Positions 7,615 to 17,376 are shown, counted from the first letter of the stretch. The stretch: DNA of 36,375 nt from BS150m-G50 sp964501185 [NCBI: uncultured Bacteroidia bacterium] (GCA_964501185.1 CAZCRT010000015.1:29688-66062), one strand, 5' to 3'. Notes: generated by a model not told the origin, from the sequence alone. Numbers and translations are program-made.

Positions 7615-8495
7615 ACACTCTGCTGCTGCCCGAAAACCTGCAAAAACTGCGCAACCTGGAGCTGATTGCCCGCCAGGTAGTGGAGGGATTTATCACCGGC
7701 AGGCATCGCAGCCCCTACCATGGGTTCAGTGTAGAGTTCGCCGAGCACCGTCAGTATATGCCCGGTGATCCGGTACGACACATCGACTGGAAGGTCTACG
7801 GTAAGACGCAACGCTACTACATCAAACAGTTCGAAGAGGATACCAACCTCAAGGCCTGGATACTGCTGGACACCTCCGCTTCCATGTTCTATGGCTCCGG
7901 GAGTATCACTAAGTTCGCCTATGCTTCCTACCTGGCTGCAGCGCTTACTTACCTGATGCTCAAACAGCGGGATGCTACCGGGTTGATGCTTTTTGATAAC
8001 CAGGTGCGCGAGAAACTGGTGCCCCGTTCTGTCTGGAGCTGGTTCTACCGGATTCTGGAGAAGATCGATAATGTCACCCCCGGCACCACTACCGACCTTT
8101 CCGCCAGTCTGCACAACCTGGCGGAATCGATAAACCGGCGCGGTCTGATCATTCTGATTTCAGACCTCTTTGATGAGGATGAGAAGTTGCTGAGCGCGCT
8201 GCAGCACTTCCGGCACCTCAAACATGAGGTGATCGTTTTCCATGTGCTGGACCCTCAGGAGACCCGCTTTGATTTCAAGCGTGAGACAAAATTCCGTGAT
8301 CTTGAGACCGGTGAACTGATCAACACCCAGCCTCTGCATATCCGGGCTGATGTTCGACAGGCGGTAGCTGGCTTCATCAGGGATTTTCAGGCTGGATGCC
8401 GCGAGCATCATATCGACCACGTCCTGCTGGACACTGAAACTCCTTTTGACCAGGCGCTTTACCAGTATCTGCTCAAAAGGGGGCGTCTGTATTGA
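7611..8495 (+). CDS. DUF58-domain protein (VWA-like partner of MoxR)
   Basis: This 294-residue protein overlaps the MoxR gene by four bases (ATGA). It has the DUF58 signature in the first half: FITGRHRSPYHGFSVEF, then YMPGDPVRHIDWKVYGKT (about 49-66). A VWA-like fold follows with a metal-binding DTSAS at 87-91 and LIILISDLFDED further on. MoxR-DUF58 pairs are widespread; their known examples act in assembly or activation of partner proteins and in envelope stress. The usual following genes (membrane VWA and BatD-like proteins) are absent here, and the next gene is SppA instead. No membrane segment was seen, so it is probably cytoplasmic. Confidence 0.92.
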   Translation: MNTLLLPENLQKLRNLELIARQVVEGFITGRHRSPYHGFSVEFAEHRQYMPGDPVRHIDWKVYGKTQRYYIKQFEEDTNLKAWILLDTSASMFYGSGSITKFAYASYLAAALTYLMLKQRDATGLMLFDNQVREKLVPRSVWSWFYRILEKIDNVTPGTTTDLSASLHNLAESINRRGLIILISDLFDEDEKLLSALQHFRHLKHEVIVFHVLDPQETRFDFKRETKFRDLETGELINTQPLHIRADVRQAVAGFIRDFQAGCREHHIDHVLLDTETPFDQALYQYLLKRGRLY

Positions 8496-8541
8496 AATGT
8501 ATCACATTGATAAATAGTCTTATCTTAAATTGGAGAAAACC

Positions 8542-10974
8542 ATGAAACGAATTTTCACTTTGCTTGGGCTCACCCTGGCGACTGTCGCCTTCGCTCAGTC
8601 TGCCAATCCCGGTTGGCCTGTAAACTCTGCAACCAGCGACAACATCTTCAGTGTTGCCGCCAACCCGGCCGGACTCGGTGTCGAGCGGGATACGGAATTC
8701 CTTTTTAACTGGCAGGTCAACGACCTCTATCCTGAAGATCAGAATGAGTATTCATTCTTGCTGTCCAGCGATGGGCTCGGATTCGGTCTGTACGAAGTAT
8801 ATTCACCACAGCTACAGACAATTGTTCGCAAGTATCAGATTTCATCAGGCGGGCACCTGGGTGGCGGAGTCTATATGGGTGCCCGGGCCAACTGGTGGGC
8901 ACGCTTCCCGGATCAGCAGATGGAATGGGATGCCGGCCTGTTGTACCGTCCTTTCAATTTCCTGTCCGTCGGCCTGACCGCCAGTAATCTCCTTGAAGGA
9001 AACGACCTGTATCGTTCCTTCGAACCGGGGATTGCTATCCGTCCCATGTGGGGGTGCAGCAAACTCACCTTCAGCGCTTCCGCTACGCTCTCCAAGGACG
9101 AGGATCTTAATTATGGTGAAGAGCTTCCCTATCGTCTTGGTGTAGAGATAGAGCCTCTACCGGGACTGACCCTGGCCGGCAGCTGGGAAAGCGAAGGCGA
9201 AACTATCGGCATCGCTGCTTCTCTGGGCACCGATTTCTCTTCTGTCTTCGCCAGCCAGCAGCTGGCAGATGATGATGAGGCCGCTCTGCGTAACATTGGA
9301 ATCCATTTCACCAGCGAGAAACGACACAGCGTTACTGACATAGTTCCTTCTGTTCCTTCCCGGTTTGTTGAGATCACCCTGGCAGGTGGCATGCCCTATT
9401 TCCCCGGCCATAAGGGATTCTTTCAGACACCGACAAGCAGCGTGCGTGAGCTGCTCACCTTCCTGGAGGAATTGACCGAAGAGCAGAATGCTGCCGGAAT
9501 ATTCCTTCATCTTAAATCTCCCGCTCTGGGCGCTTCAGCAATGAGGGAGCTGGGGGATGCACTACAGGCCTATCGTGATGCGGGTGGCAGAATATACACC
9601 TATATCGAAATGGGTGGACTGGGCACATATTACCTGGCTGCTCACAGTGACCGCATCTATATGCCGGAGACTTCCAGTATTGACCTGCAGGGTATTGCCA
9701 TAGAGAGCATGTTCTTCTCCGGCCTGCTGGACAAGCTGGGTATTGAGATGGAAGTGATTGCTGCCGGTAAATATAAATCCGCGATGGAGCAGTTCAGTCG
9801 CGACGGGTTCTCCGAACCTGCCCGTGAAGCACTGGATGCTGTGATAGTTGATATTCTCGACGCCTTCATTACCGGAATCGCTTCAGCTCGTGATATATCC
9901 AATGAAGCTGCGGCTGAACTGGTTTACAATGGCCCCTACAACTATCAGGCCGCTCTGGATAACGGGATGATCGACGGCGCAATGTACTTCAACGACCGCG
10001 AGGAGATGATCAAGGGCGCAAGTGGCCTGGAAGAGATATCTTTCGCCTGCTGGCGGAACTTCAATGAGGAGACTTACCAGTATGCCTGGGGTGTCGATAG
10101 TAAACCGCAACGCATCGCCCTGATCAGGGCTGAGGGTCCGGTTGTAAATCGCACCTCACCACAGCGCTCCATGTTCAAGACTACAAAACAGGTAACCTAC
10201 CAGGTTGCCGATCAACTCAAGGCGGCCCGGGAAGATGACAGTGTGGCCGGTGTAGTACTCTGGATTAACTCTCCGGGTGGCGCTGTGATGGCATCTGATA
10301 TGATCTGGCACGAAATGGAAAAGTATCACACTGACGATTTCAACAAACCGCTTGTTGCTGTGATGGGCGATGTCGCCGGTAGTGGTGGATATTACATCGC
10401 CTGCGAGGCGGACACTATTATTGCCGCTCCTACAACTATTACCGGTTCTATCGGTGTCATCTCCGGAAAACCCAATACCTGGCGTCTGCTGGAGAAGATA
10501 GGTGTCACTGTTGACACACTTCACTACTCCAACCATGCTTCGGTCAACAGCTCCTATTACCCGTTTACCGACCAGGATCACAAGCTGATTGAAGATATCA
10601 TCATGGACTACTACGAGCTGTTTCTCAGCCGGGTTACTTCCGGAAGAGATATGACCCGTGACGAAGTTCATAATGTGGCACAGGGCCGTATCTGGAGTGG
10701 TGCTGACGCTGTTGACAACGGATTGATCGATCTGCTTGGTGATCTAGATACCGGTTTTGAAGTCGCCTGTCATCTGGCCGGTGGTACTACAGATCAGTTC
10801 GACCTGGTCGAGATAAAATCAGGTGATCACAACTTCTCGCTGGCTCCACTGATGGGTGTTCGCAGTGATCTGCCCGAGAGTGTGAACCTGCTCCTCGACG
10901 AGTATGAGCGTCTTGAGGATATCTCCACAGGTGAACCTCTGTTCCTGATGCCGCTGAAGATTGCTGTAAAATAA
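8542..10974 (+). CDS. sppA: SppA-type (S49) peptidase with extra N-terminal barrel-like domain
   Basis: The 810-residue product starts at ATG 8542, with TTGGAG 6 bases upstream; a TTG at 8530 is part of that ribosome site. Residues 1-18 are a signal peptide (MKRIFTLLGLTLATVAFA). Residues about 20-245 are unusual for SppA: repeated amphipathic strands with glycines and aromatics (AANPAGLGVERDTEFLFNW, GGGVYMGARANWW, FLSVGLTASNLL, GIAASLGTDF), like an outer-membrane barrel of the PorV/FadL type. Residues about 265-810 are a tandem S49 peptidase of the 67-kDa kind. Catalytic Lys412 lies in GKYKSA and catalytic Ser614 in GDVAGSGGYY, about 200 residues apart as in E. coli SppA (Lys209/Ser409). The family cleaves leftover signal peptides in the membrane. 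The fusion suggests outer-membrane placement. A terminator follows. Confidence 0.9.
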   Translation: MKRIFTLLGLTLATVAFAQSANPGWPVNSATSDNIFSVAANPAGLGVERDTEFLFNWQVNDLYPEDQNEYSFLLSSDGLGFGLYEVYSPQLQTIVRKYQISSGGHLGGGVYMGARANWWARFPDQQMEWDAGLLYRPFNFLSVGLTASNLLEGNDLYRSFEPGIAIRPMWGCSKLTFSASATLSKDEDLNYGEELPYRLGVEIEPLPGLTLAGSWESEGETIGIAASLGTDFSSVFASQQLADDDEAALRNIGIHFTSEKRHSVTDIVPSVPSRFVEITLAGGMPYFPGHKGFFQTPTSSVRELLTFLEELTEEQNAAGIFLHLKSPALGASAMRELGDALQAYRDAGGRIYTYIEMGGLGTYYLAAHSDRIYMPETSSIDLQGIAIESMFFSGLLDKLGIEMEVIAAGKYKSAMEQFSRDGFSEPAREALDAVIVDILDAFITGIASARDISNEAAAELVYNGPYNYQAALDNGMIDGAMYFNDREEMIKGASGLEEISFACWRNFNEETYQYAWGVDSKPQRIALIRAEGPVVNRTSPQRSMFKTTKQVTYQVADQLKAAREDDSVAGVVLWINSPGGAVMASDMIWHEMEKYHTDDFNKPLVAVMGDVAGSGGYYIACEADTIIAAPTTITGSIGVISGKPNTWRLLEKIGVTVDTLHYSNHASVNSSYYPFTDQDHKLIEDIIMDYYELFLSRVTSGRDMTRDEVHNVAQGRIWSGADAVDNGLIDLLGDLDTGFEVACHLAGGTTDQFDLVEIKSGDHNFSLAPLMGVRSDLPESVNLLLDEYERLEDISTGEPLFLMPLKIAVK

Positions 10975-11035
10975 CCTGTCTTGTGAGGCCTGATACAACC
11001 ATGGGTTGTGTTTGGCTACTGGTTTCTTTTCAGAG

Positions 11036-11071
11036 GGAGGAGGCTGACCTGGCGTCGGCCTCTTCCTTTTT
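11036..11071 (+). terminator. Rho-independent terminator after sppA
   Basis: A 13-bp stem (GGAGGAGGCTGAC with GTCGGCCTCTTCC, allowing G-T pairs) with a five-base loop is followed by TTTTT. It separates sppA from the M16 cluster. Confidence 0.85.
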
Positions 11072-11139
11072 GTAACCTTTGTCTTAATATCGTGACACAT
11101 TACCATCCTGCAAATCACCGGAGCTAACAAGGAGCAACA

Positions 11140-13692
11140 ATGATACACCGCTTTACCCTTCCAAACGGAATGCGCGTTCTCTTCAAAGAGGACCACAAGG
11201 CCCCTGTTGCAATTTCCAGTGTCTGGGTTGGTGCGGGTGCTCTTTATGAATGGCCTGAGGTTCGCGGCTGGTCACATGGAATTGAACACAATCTTTTCAA
11301 AGGTACAGCTCGTCGTGGACCCGGAGACATCAGTCGTGAGATTAAAGCAGCCGGCGGCACTCTGAATGCCGGTACCGGTTACTCGATGACGATGTATTAC
11401 ATAACGCTGCCCTCAGACAAATATGATGTTGCTCTCGATATCCACGCGGATGTCATAAAGAACTCCACTTTTAACGCTTCCGAGTTTGAAAGGGAGCGGA
11501 ATGTTTTGATCCAGGAAAATCAGATGTACCGCGATCAGCCGCAGGGATTTGGCTTTACCTGGGAGCGGCTTCTGCGACTGATGTATCTCAATCATCCCCT
11601 GCGCTATCCACTGGGGGGGGCGGATGACAACCTGCGTCAGACTACCCGGGCTGAAGTACTGAAATATTTTCGGAAGTTCTATGTCCCGGCTAACATGGTT
11701 TATGTGGTAGTGGGGGATCTCGATTATGACACCTGGCGCCCGCGTATCGAGAAGGCTTTCGGGGATATGCCTGCAAAACCATCCCCACGCCTGAATCTGC
11801 CGGTAGAGCCTGTGCAGCGGCGGCTGAGGTATAAGGCTTACTCCGGCAGTTTCAATAAAGGTTACCTCAAGATCGGCTTCAAGGGCCCCGGTGAACTGCA
11901 TCCCGATAACCACGCCCTCGATATCCTGATTCGTATTCTCACCTCAGGAAATGGCTCTCGCCTGGTGAAGTTGCTGCGAGACCAACGCAAGCTGGTCAGC
12001 GGTATAGGTGGTATGTCAGAGGATTGCAGCAATACACAGGCCCTGGTGCTGGATCTCGTGCTGGACCCGAAAAACCTGCAAACCGTATTGAAACTGCTCT
12101 TTCAGGAAATTGATCGCCTGTGTCGGGAACCGGTTGAGGCACGGGAACTGGCCCGCCTCCGTCGTGCTGCGGAATCAAACCTGGTTACCGCCATGGAAAC
12201 TGTTGAAGGACAGGCCAATCTGCTCGGGCGCAATGAGTTGCTCGGGGATTACCACTCCTTCTATTACTCACTGGACACCCTGCGCAACCTGACTACAGCT
12301 GATCTCCTGCGTGTTGCCAGAGAGTATCTTACACCGGACAAGATATCTGTTCTCTATCACCACCCGAAACAGGCAACAGCACCCTCAATAGAGCAGGTGC
12401 GCGCAATTGCGCAAAAAGCAACAGACCGTCCGCGGAAATTGAAGCCGTCCCGCAAAGCACCAGCTGAGGCAAACGAGCGATTCAGACTTTCCAACGGCAT
12501 GCCGGTGATAACTCAACATGTTCCGCAGTTGCCGTTGATATCCACCGGTGTCTTTGCCGGTTTTGGACAGCGGCTTGCAACGCCAACCAGCAATCCATTA
12601 CCGCATTTCCTGCAGCGTCTCTGGAGCAGCGGCTCCCGGCGCTTTTCCGAGGAAGAGATCATCCGCAGTATGGAAGATATCGCAGGTGAACTGCTCACAT
12701 TCAGTTCACAGGATGTCACCGGTTGCTATCTGCTGACAGAGTCACGCGACCTGCCCCGTGGACTGGATATACTTGGTGACATCGTCAAACACCCCCTCTT
12801 TTCAGAAGATATTCTCAAACGTGAACAGCAACTCTCAATGCAGCAATTGCGTCAGCTTCCGGACAACCCCCGCCTGCTGGCTCAGCGTAATCTGATGCAG
12901 ATTCTACTCGGGAATCGGGGATACGGGCTTTTCCCGCTTGGCGATGAGAAGGGGATCGACAGGATTTCCCGGAGGAGCCTGCAATCTGCTTACCGCAAGC
13001 ATTTTACTCCTGACAACATGCTGGTCGGTGTAGTTGGTGATTTCAACCGTGATACAATTAAGAGTGAGCTTGAAGAGGCTTTCGGTTCCCACGCAACAGG
13101 CCGGTCGTTTCAAGTAAAGCCGGTAACCTATCCACAGCTGAAAGGAGTGCACCGAAAGGAGATAAACCTTCCGGTGAATCAATCAGTAGTACTCCTCGGT
13201 TTTCCGGGTGTAATTTCAACCGATGATAACCAGCTTACTCTTGCGCTTCTATCAACCATCTTAAGCGGTATGGGCAACCGTCTCTTCAACAATCTGCGCG
13301 AGAAACGAGCGCTCTGTTACTATACCGGAATTGCCCGTTCCTCTTTCCGTGATGCGGGGACTGTCACTGCCTGGGTTGGTACTGAGGTTGGCCGCGAGGA
13401 GGAAGCTTTACAGGCGCTCCTTGACGAGCTGCAGCTCGTCAGGCAGAAGGGGGTTACGCAGCAGGAACTGCACCGTGCTCGTTCTGAGCTGGCGGGTCAA
13501 CTTGCTTTAGACATGCAGCGTAATGCTGACAGGCTTATGTTATTTGCGCGTCTGGAGATGCGCGGAAAGCGCTTTACCGACTGGCGTCAGCTTATTGATC
13601 GGGTGAATCGCATTTCCCTTGACCAGGTGAACCGGGTCGCCAGACGCTATCTTGATTTGAACAATCATGCAATTTCAATCGTACGCCCCTGA
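11140..13692 (+). CDS. M16 zinc peptidase, two M16 units fused, no signal peptide
   Basis: The 850-residue protein starts at ATG 11140 with AAGGAG 6 bases upstream. It has two M16 (pitrilysin/insulinase-type) halves. The first carries the inverted zinc motif HGIEH (His46-x-x-Glu49-His50) in WSHGIEHNLFKGT and the downstream glutamate region ERERNVLIQEN. The second half, from about residue 445 (RFRLSNGMPVITQ), lacks HxxEH (it has PHFLQRLWSSGS) and ends in an M16_C domain with LREKRALCYYTG. Fused active plus inactive halves form the clam-shell that digests peptides in this family. No signal peptide was seen, so I infer a cytosolic oligopeptidase, unlike the next two genes. The gap to the next gene is 37 bases, so the three are likely co-transcribed. 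Confidence 0.92.
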   Translation: MIHRFTLPNGMRVLFKEDHKAPVAISSVWVGAGALYEWPEVRGWSHGIEHNLFKGTARRGPGDISREIKAAGGTLNAGTGYSMTMYYITLPSDKYDVALDIHADVIKNSTFNASEFERERNVLIQENQMYRDQPQGFGFTWERLLRLMYLNHPLRYPLGGADDNLRQTTRAEVLKYFRKFYVPANMVYVVVGDLDYDTWRPRIEKAFGDMPAKPSPRLNLPVEPVQRRLRYKAYSGSFNKGYLKIGFKGPGELHPDNHALDILIRILTSGNGSRLVKLLRDQRKLVSGIGGMSEDCSNTQALVLDLVLDPKNLQTVLKLLFQEIDRLCREPVEARELARLRRAAESNLVTAMETVEGQANLLGRNELLGDYHSFYYSLDTLRNLTTADLLRVAREYLTPDKISVLYHHPKQATAPSIEQVRAIAQKATDRPRKLKPSRKAPAEANERFRLSNGMPVITQHVPQLPLISTGVFAGFGQRLATPTSNPLPHFLQRLWSSGSRRFSEEEIIRSMEDIAGELLTFSSQDVTGCYLLTESRDLPRGLDILGDIVKHPLFSEDILKREQQLSMQQLRQLPDNPRLLAQRNLMQILLGNRGYGLFPLGDEKGIDRISRRSLQSAYRKHFTPDNMLVGVVGDFNRDTIKSELEEAFGSHATGRSFQVKPVTYPQLKGVHRKEINLPVNQSVVLLGFPGVISTDDNQLTLALLSTILSGMGNRLFNNLREKRALCYYTGIARSSFRDAGTVTAWVGTEVGREEEALQALLDELQLVRQKGVTQQELHRARSELAGQLALDMQRNADRLMLFARLEMRGKRFTDWRQLIDRVNRISLDQVNRVARRYLDLNNHAISIVRP

Positions 13693-13729
13693 ACTCAGGG
13701 TATAAGTACACCTTACAACAGGAGAATTG

Positions 13730-15136
13730 ATGTTCAGCAACCGACAACGTTTCACACAAAACGCCACGCTTCCATCTACCGGGAGCAGGGCTGCAACCTT
13801 AGTTCTCGTATATATCCTGACTGTTGCGATATCGTCTACCAGCGCCATAGCACAACCGCAACTGGTTGTTGAAGAGCGGCATCTCGACAACGGCCTGACT
13901 CTGTTGATGATTGAGGATCATTCTGCTCCTGTCGTTAACCTGCAGTCCTGGATTGGTGTGGGAGCCCGGATGGAGGTAAGCGGTAAGCTGGGCCTGACGC
14001 ACTTTTTTGAGCACATGATGTTCCGTGGTTCCCTCAAATATGGACCGGAAGAGCATGCCGGTATTGTCCAGGCTAATGGCGGTAAATTGAACGCTTACAC
14101 CACCAAGGATGTAACCGTTTTTTATGAGACAATCGCTGCCGACAAGCTGGAACTGATAGTGGCTCTTGAAGCAGAGAGAATGCAGAATCTGCAGATCACA
14201 GCTGATGTGCTGGCTACGGAACGGGGGGTTGTGCAGAATGAGCGGCGACAACGCACCGATAACAGCAGCTTCGGCACCATACATGAGCAACTCTACGCAA
14301 GCGCTTACCAGATTCACCCATATCACAACCCGGTTCTGGGGTGGATGGAAGATATCGAAAACTATAGTGTCGACCTCTGTCAGGATTTCTTTGACAGCTG
14401 GTATGTACCCAATAATTGTACTCTGATCCTTACCGGCGATTTCGATCCGGATGATGCTTTTGATATCGTAACCCGGTACTACGGTCCGATGCCGGCACGC
14501 GAGTGTCCTCAGCCACGCATCAGGCAGGAGAAGCCACAACATGGCGAAAGGCGGGTGGTGTATCACATGCCAGCACAGATGCCGATGCTGGCTGTAGGTT
14601 ATCACAGCGTGGCTCTCAGCCATCCCGATATCTACCCGTTACAGATTCTCAGTACAATCCTCTCGGATGGAGAAAGCTCCCGTCTGCATAAGCGCCTGGT
14701 GCTGGATGACCAGCTGGCGGTCTGGATCGGCGGTGGCACAGATGAAAACAGTGACCCCGGCCTCTTCACCTTCTGGATGACACCTTTACCCACTGTGGCT
14801 CCGGAAGATGCTGAGGCTGCCCTCTACGAGGAACTCGAGCGGATTGCCAGCGAACCAATCGGGGAGCGGGAACTGCAGAAAGCCCGGAACAAACTGGAGG
14901 ACCAGTTCATTTTCAACCTTCAGGATTGCGCGGAAAAAGGGAGGCTGGTCGGACACTATCATCTCCGTGCCGGAGACTGGAATCTGGTGAACGACTATCT
15001 GGACAACATCAACGCTGTAACAACAGCCGACCTGCAAAGCGTTGCCGCCCGGTATTTCTCTCCGGACAACCGTACTACAGTCACCATCATGCCGGAAAAC
15101 AACCTGTCACCGCAGGCTTCCAGCCACCAGGAGTAA
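13730..15136 (+). CDS. Exported M16 zinc peptidase, catalytic subunit
   Basis: The 468-residue product starts at ATG 13730, 5 bases after AGGAG; a TTG directly before it would add one residue. A hydrophobic export signal spans about residues 20-42 (ATLVLVYILTVAISSTSAIAQ). The zinc motif HFFEH (His91-Glu94-His95) is in LTHFFEHMMFRGS, with the downstream glutamate in ATERGVVQNERRQR. An M16_C domain follows. This is the usual size of an M16B half-clam subunit that pairs with a second, inactive subunit. The next gene, three bases further on, encodes just such a partner. I infer a periplasmic or outer-envelope peptidase. Confidence 0.92.
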   Translation: MFSNRQRFTQNATLPSTGSRAATLVLVYILTVAISSTSAIAQPQLVVEERHLDNGLTLLMIEDHSAPVVNLQSWIGVGARMEVSGKLGLTHFFEHMMFRGSLKYGPEEHAGIVQANGGKLNAYTTKDVTVFYETIAADKLELIVALEAERMQNLQITADVLATERGVVQNERRQRTDNSSFGTIHEQLYASAYQIHPYHNPVLGWMEDIENYSVDLCQDFFDSWYVPNNCTLILTGDFDPDDAFDIVTRYYGPMPARECPQPRIRQEKPQHGERRVVYHMPAQMPMLAVGYHSVALSHPDIYPLQILSTILSDGESSRLHKRLVLDDQLAVWIGGGTDENSDPGLFTFWMTPLPTVAPEDAEAALYEELERIASEPIGERELQKARNKLEDQFIFNLQDCAEKGRLVGHYHLRAGDWNLVNDYLDNINAVTTADLQSVAARYFSPDNRTTVTIMPENNLSPQASSHQE

Positions 15137-15139
15137 CCG

Positions 15140-16561
15140 ATGAAACGCTTTACAACTTTTGCCTTAACATTCTTTTGTACCGGTGGCCTGGCTTTAGCTG
15201 CGTCAACAGATATCATCCCTGAATACAATCCTCCCGCGGAACAGATAATAGCTCCTCTGGATCTGCCACCAACGTATCACACTACACTTGCCAACGGTTT
15301 GCAGATTACCACCATCCCACAGCATGAAGTTCCGACAGTCTCGTTCACGCTGGCTATCGGAAACGGCGCCTTGCTGGATCCGCCCGGGAAAGAGGGGACC
15401 GCATCCCTGACCGCTTCCATGCTGGATCGCGGAACTGAAATGCACACCGGTGATGAGATTGCTTCAGAACTCGACTTCATGGCCACCGGTATCGGCGGTT
15501 ATTCAGACTGGTATAGCAGCTATGTCCGATTCGGTTGTCTGACCCGTTATCTGGAGCCGACACTTGCCCTGTTCAGTGAAGTACTGCTGCAGCCTGTTTT
15601 TCCACAGAGAGAGTTCGACATTGTACAGACTCGTGGAATAAGTTCCATGCAACAGGCTCTGGATTCACCACGTCATCTGGTAAGGAAACACTTCAGTAGC
15701 GCTGTAAACAAAGGCACTCGTTATGCGACAGCTGCCGGAGGCGATCTGGAGTCACTCCCCGCCATCACCCGGGATGATGTGATCGCTTTTCACCACAACT
15801 ACTATACACCTGCAGAAGCTGAACTCATTATTGTTGGTGATGTTGAGCATCATGAGATGGTGCGGCTGGTAGAGACGTATCTGGGCGACTGGCAGGGTTC
15901 TGAAGCTGTTGCAACCATTTCTACCGCCCTGCCTCAGCCCGGTGAACAGGGGGTCATCATTATCAACAAACCGGAAGCCACCAATGCGAACCTGCGTTTC
16001 GGCCACCTTGGAGTACCACGCAACCATCCTGATTACTACTCTCTGCAGGTTATGAACTCAATTCTGGGTGGCGGTGGTTTTTCTTCCCGTCTTATGCAGC
16101 GTATCCGCACCGAACTCGGTTACACTTACGGCATTTATTCCGGATTCAGATATGAACGCGATACAGGCACCTTCAGTATCGGTGCTGCAGTTTCAGCTTC
16201 CAGCCTGCAGGATGCCATTTCTGAAGCTTTGACGATTATCAACACAATCCGCGAGGAACCGGTCGGTGATAAGGAACTTCGTGACGCCCGTACTTTCCTG
16301 GCGGCCAGCTACCCTCTGGCGTTTGAAAACCCTGAGACTCTTGCCGGCGAGATACTGGAAGCTCATGTATACGGCCTGCCTGAGAGCGATATCATTGAAT
16401 ACAGCGAGCGCATCCTGGCGGTTACAAAAGAGGATGTGTTACGAGTTGCCAGACGCTATATTACTCCCGGGAATTTTCAATTCGTCATCTGTGGAAACGC
16501 TGCTGAGCTGCAGGAGCAGGTGGAACAGTTTGGTACTGTGACAATCGTGGAGATTAACTGA
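15140..16561 (+). CDS. Exported M16-family protein lacking the zinc motif, partner subunit
   Basis: The 473-residue protein starts three bases after its catalytic partner ends. It has a signal peptide (MKRFTTFALTFFCTGGLALAAS) and the M16 fold, but in place of HxxEH it has the sequence TASMLDRGTEMHT, so it cannot bind zinc in the normal way. The C-terminal region keeps the motif GGGGFSSRLMQRIRTELGYTYG, the R/Y-containing segment that shapes the active site of the dimer. This matches known active/inactive M16B pairs. Its stop codon overlaps a probable CTG start of the next gene, which links the peptidase pair to the cell-wall genes downstream. Confidence 0.92.
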   Translation: MKRFTTFALTFFCTGGLALAASTDIIPEYNPPAEQIIAPLDLPPTYHTTLANGLQITTIPQHEVPTVSFTLAIGNGALLDPPGKEGTASLTASMLDRGTEMHTGDEIASELDFMATGIGGYSDWYSSYVRFGCLTRYLEPTLALFSEVLLQPVFPQREFDIVQTRGISSMQQALDSPRHLVRKHFSSAVNKGTRYATAAGGDLESLPAITRDDVIAFHHNYYTPAEAELIIVGDVEHHEMVRLVETYLGDWQGSEAVATISTALPQPGEQGVIIINKPEATNANLRFGHLGVPRNHPDYYSLQVMNSILGGGGFSSRLMQRIRTELGYTYGIYSGFRYERDTGTFSIGAAVSASSLQDAISEALTIINTIREEPVGDKELRDARTFLAASYPLAFENPETLAGEILEAHVYGLPESDIIEYSERILAVTKEDVLRVARRYITPGNFQFVICGNAAELQEQVEQFGTVTIVEIN

Positions 16562-17376
16562 TTCGAACCGAGAACATAAACCGTCAGCTTCCAGGCAGTC
16601 TGCTGCTGAAATTACTGATACCATTGACGCTGCTGGTAGTAGTGTTCAGCTCAATACCGGAACGGGTTGTCGGATTCTATCTCTCGCAACGCAATGAACT
16701 GCGCGAAAACTCCGGTCGTCTCTATACCACACAGGAATACCTCCAGCGAGTAGAGGAGATGCGTAATCGCGCTCTTGCCATCCGTCACGATCTGCGTCTC
16801 GCCGAGGAGGGGATCAGGTCGCTTGATGAGTTGTTCGCTTTTCTTCAGAACAACAACAGCGTACTCCTCTCCCGGGATCAGTTCATCTCCATTTATCGCT
16901 GGCTCCCCCGCGATCACGCTGCTTTACTTGTACCCCAGGAGGAGTTTACAAACCTGCTCTATGTCGGGCAGCTTGCTAATGTAGCCTGTGATTATCGCGC
17001 CGGGTTTGTCGCCTTCGACTTTCTTGACGATGACAGTCGCAGCCTGCGATACATTGAGGTTGCCGATCGCTGGTTTCACCCCAATCGCTCCGGACTGGTA
17101 TTCCTCTCGCGACAGCGAGACATTGAACTTATGCAGGTTTATCCCGGCTATGCACCGGAGCAGTTTTACAGTATACTTGATTCTCTTACACTGGAATATC
17201 ACTGGCAATTTGACCGCTCCTTTCTCACTGATATGGCGGACCGTCTGCACTATATCGCCATGCCCTCATCTGCAGAGCTGCTGATTGTAACACAACAGGA
17301 TTCATTGTTCGATATCTGGCGCTATACTCCAGCCACACAGGCTCTTGAGCCTTCAACGCCCTGGTGGGAACGATGA
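16558..17376 (+). CDS. Membrane-anchored protein of unknown function, probable CTG start, upstream of a PBP
   Basis: The frame is open from just after a TAA at 16555-16557. The only ATG/GTG/TTG near the front is TTG 16624, which has no ribosome site and would cut the membrane segment in two. CTG 16558 has TGGAG 5 bases upstream and overlaps the previous stop (cTGA), so I choose it; ATT 16561 is an alternative. The 272-residue product then begins with IRTENINRQLPGS, a membrane segment at about 15-35 (LLLKLLIPLTLLVVVFSSI), and a probable coiled coil (about 45-90, rich in E/R/L). The remainder, about 95-272, is a mixed domain I do not recognise, presumably outside the membrane. Its stop overlaps the start of the penicillin-binding protein (ATGA), which implies a joint role in wall synthesis. 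Confidence 0.75.
   Translation: MIRTENINRQLPGSLLLKLLIPLTLLVVVFSSIPERVVGFYLSQRNELRENSGRLYTTQEYLQRVEEMRNRALAIRHDLRLAEEGIRSLDELFAFLQNNNSVLLSRDQFISIYRWLPRDHAALLVPQEEFTNLLYVGQLANVACDYRAGFVAFDFLDDDSRSLRYIEVADRWFHPNRSGLVFLSRQRDIELMQVYPGYAPEQFYSILDSLTLEYHWQFDRSFLTDMADRLHYIAMPSSAELLIVTQQDSLFDIWRYTPATQALEPSTPWWER

Noticed and set aside
10156-10671. Minus-strand ORF of 171 codons inside sppA (and similar antisense ORFs inside the M16, mrp and PP-loop genes).
   Set aside because: Each is the complement of a conserved domain with catalytic residues, and none has a ribosome site or a recognisable family.
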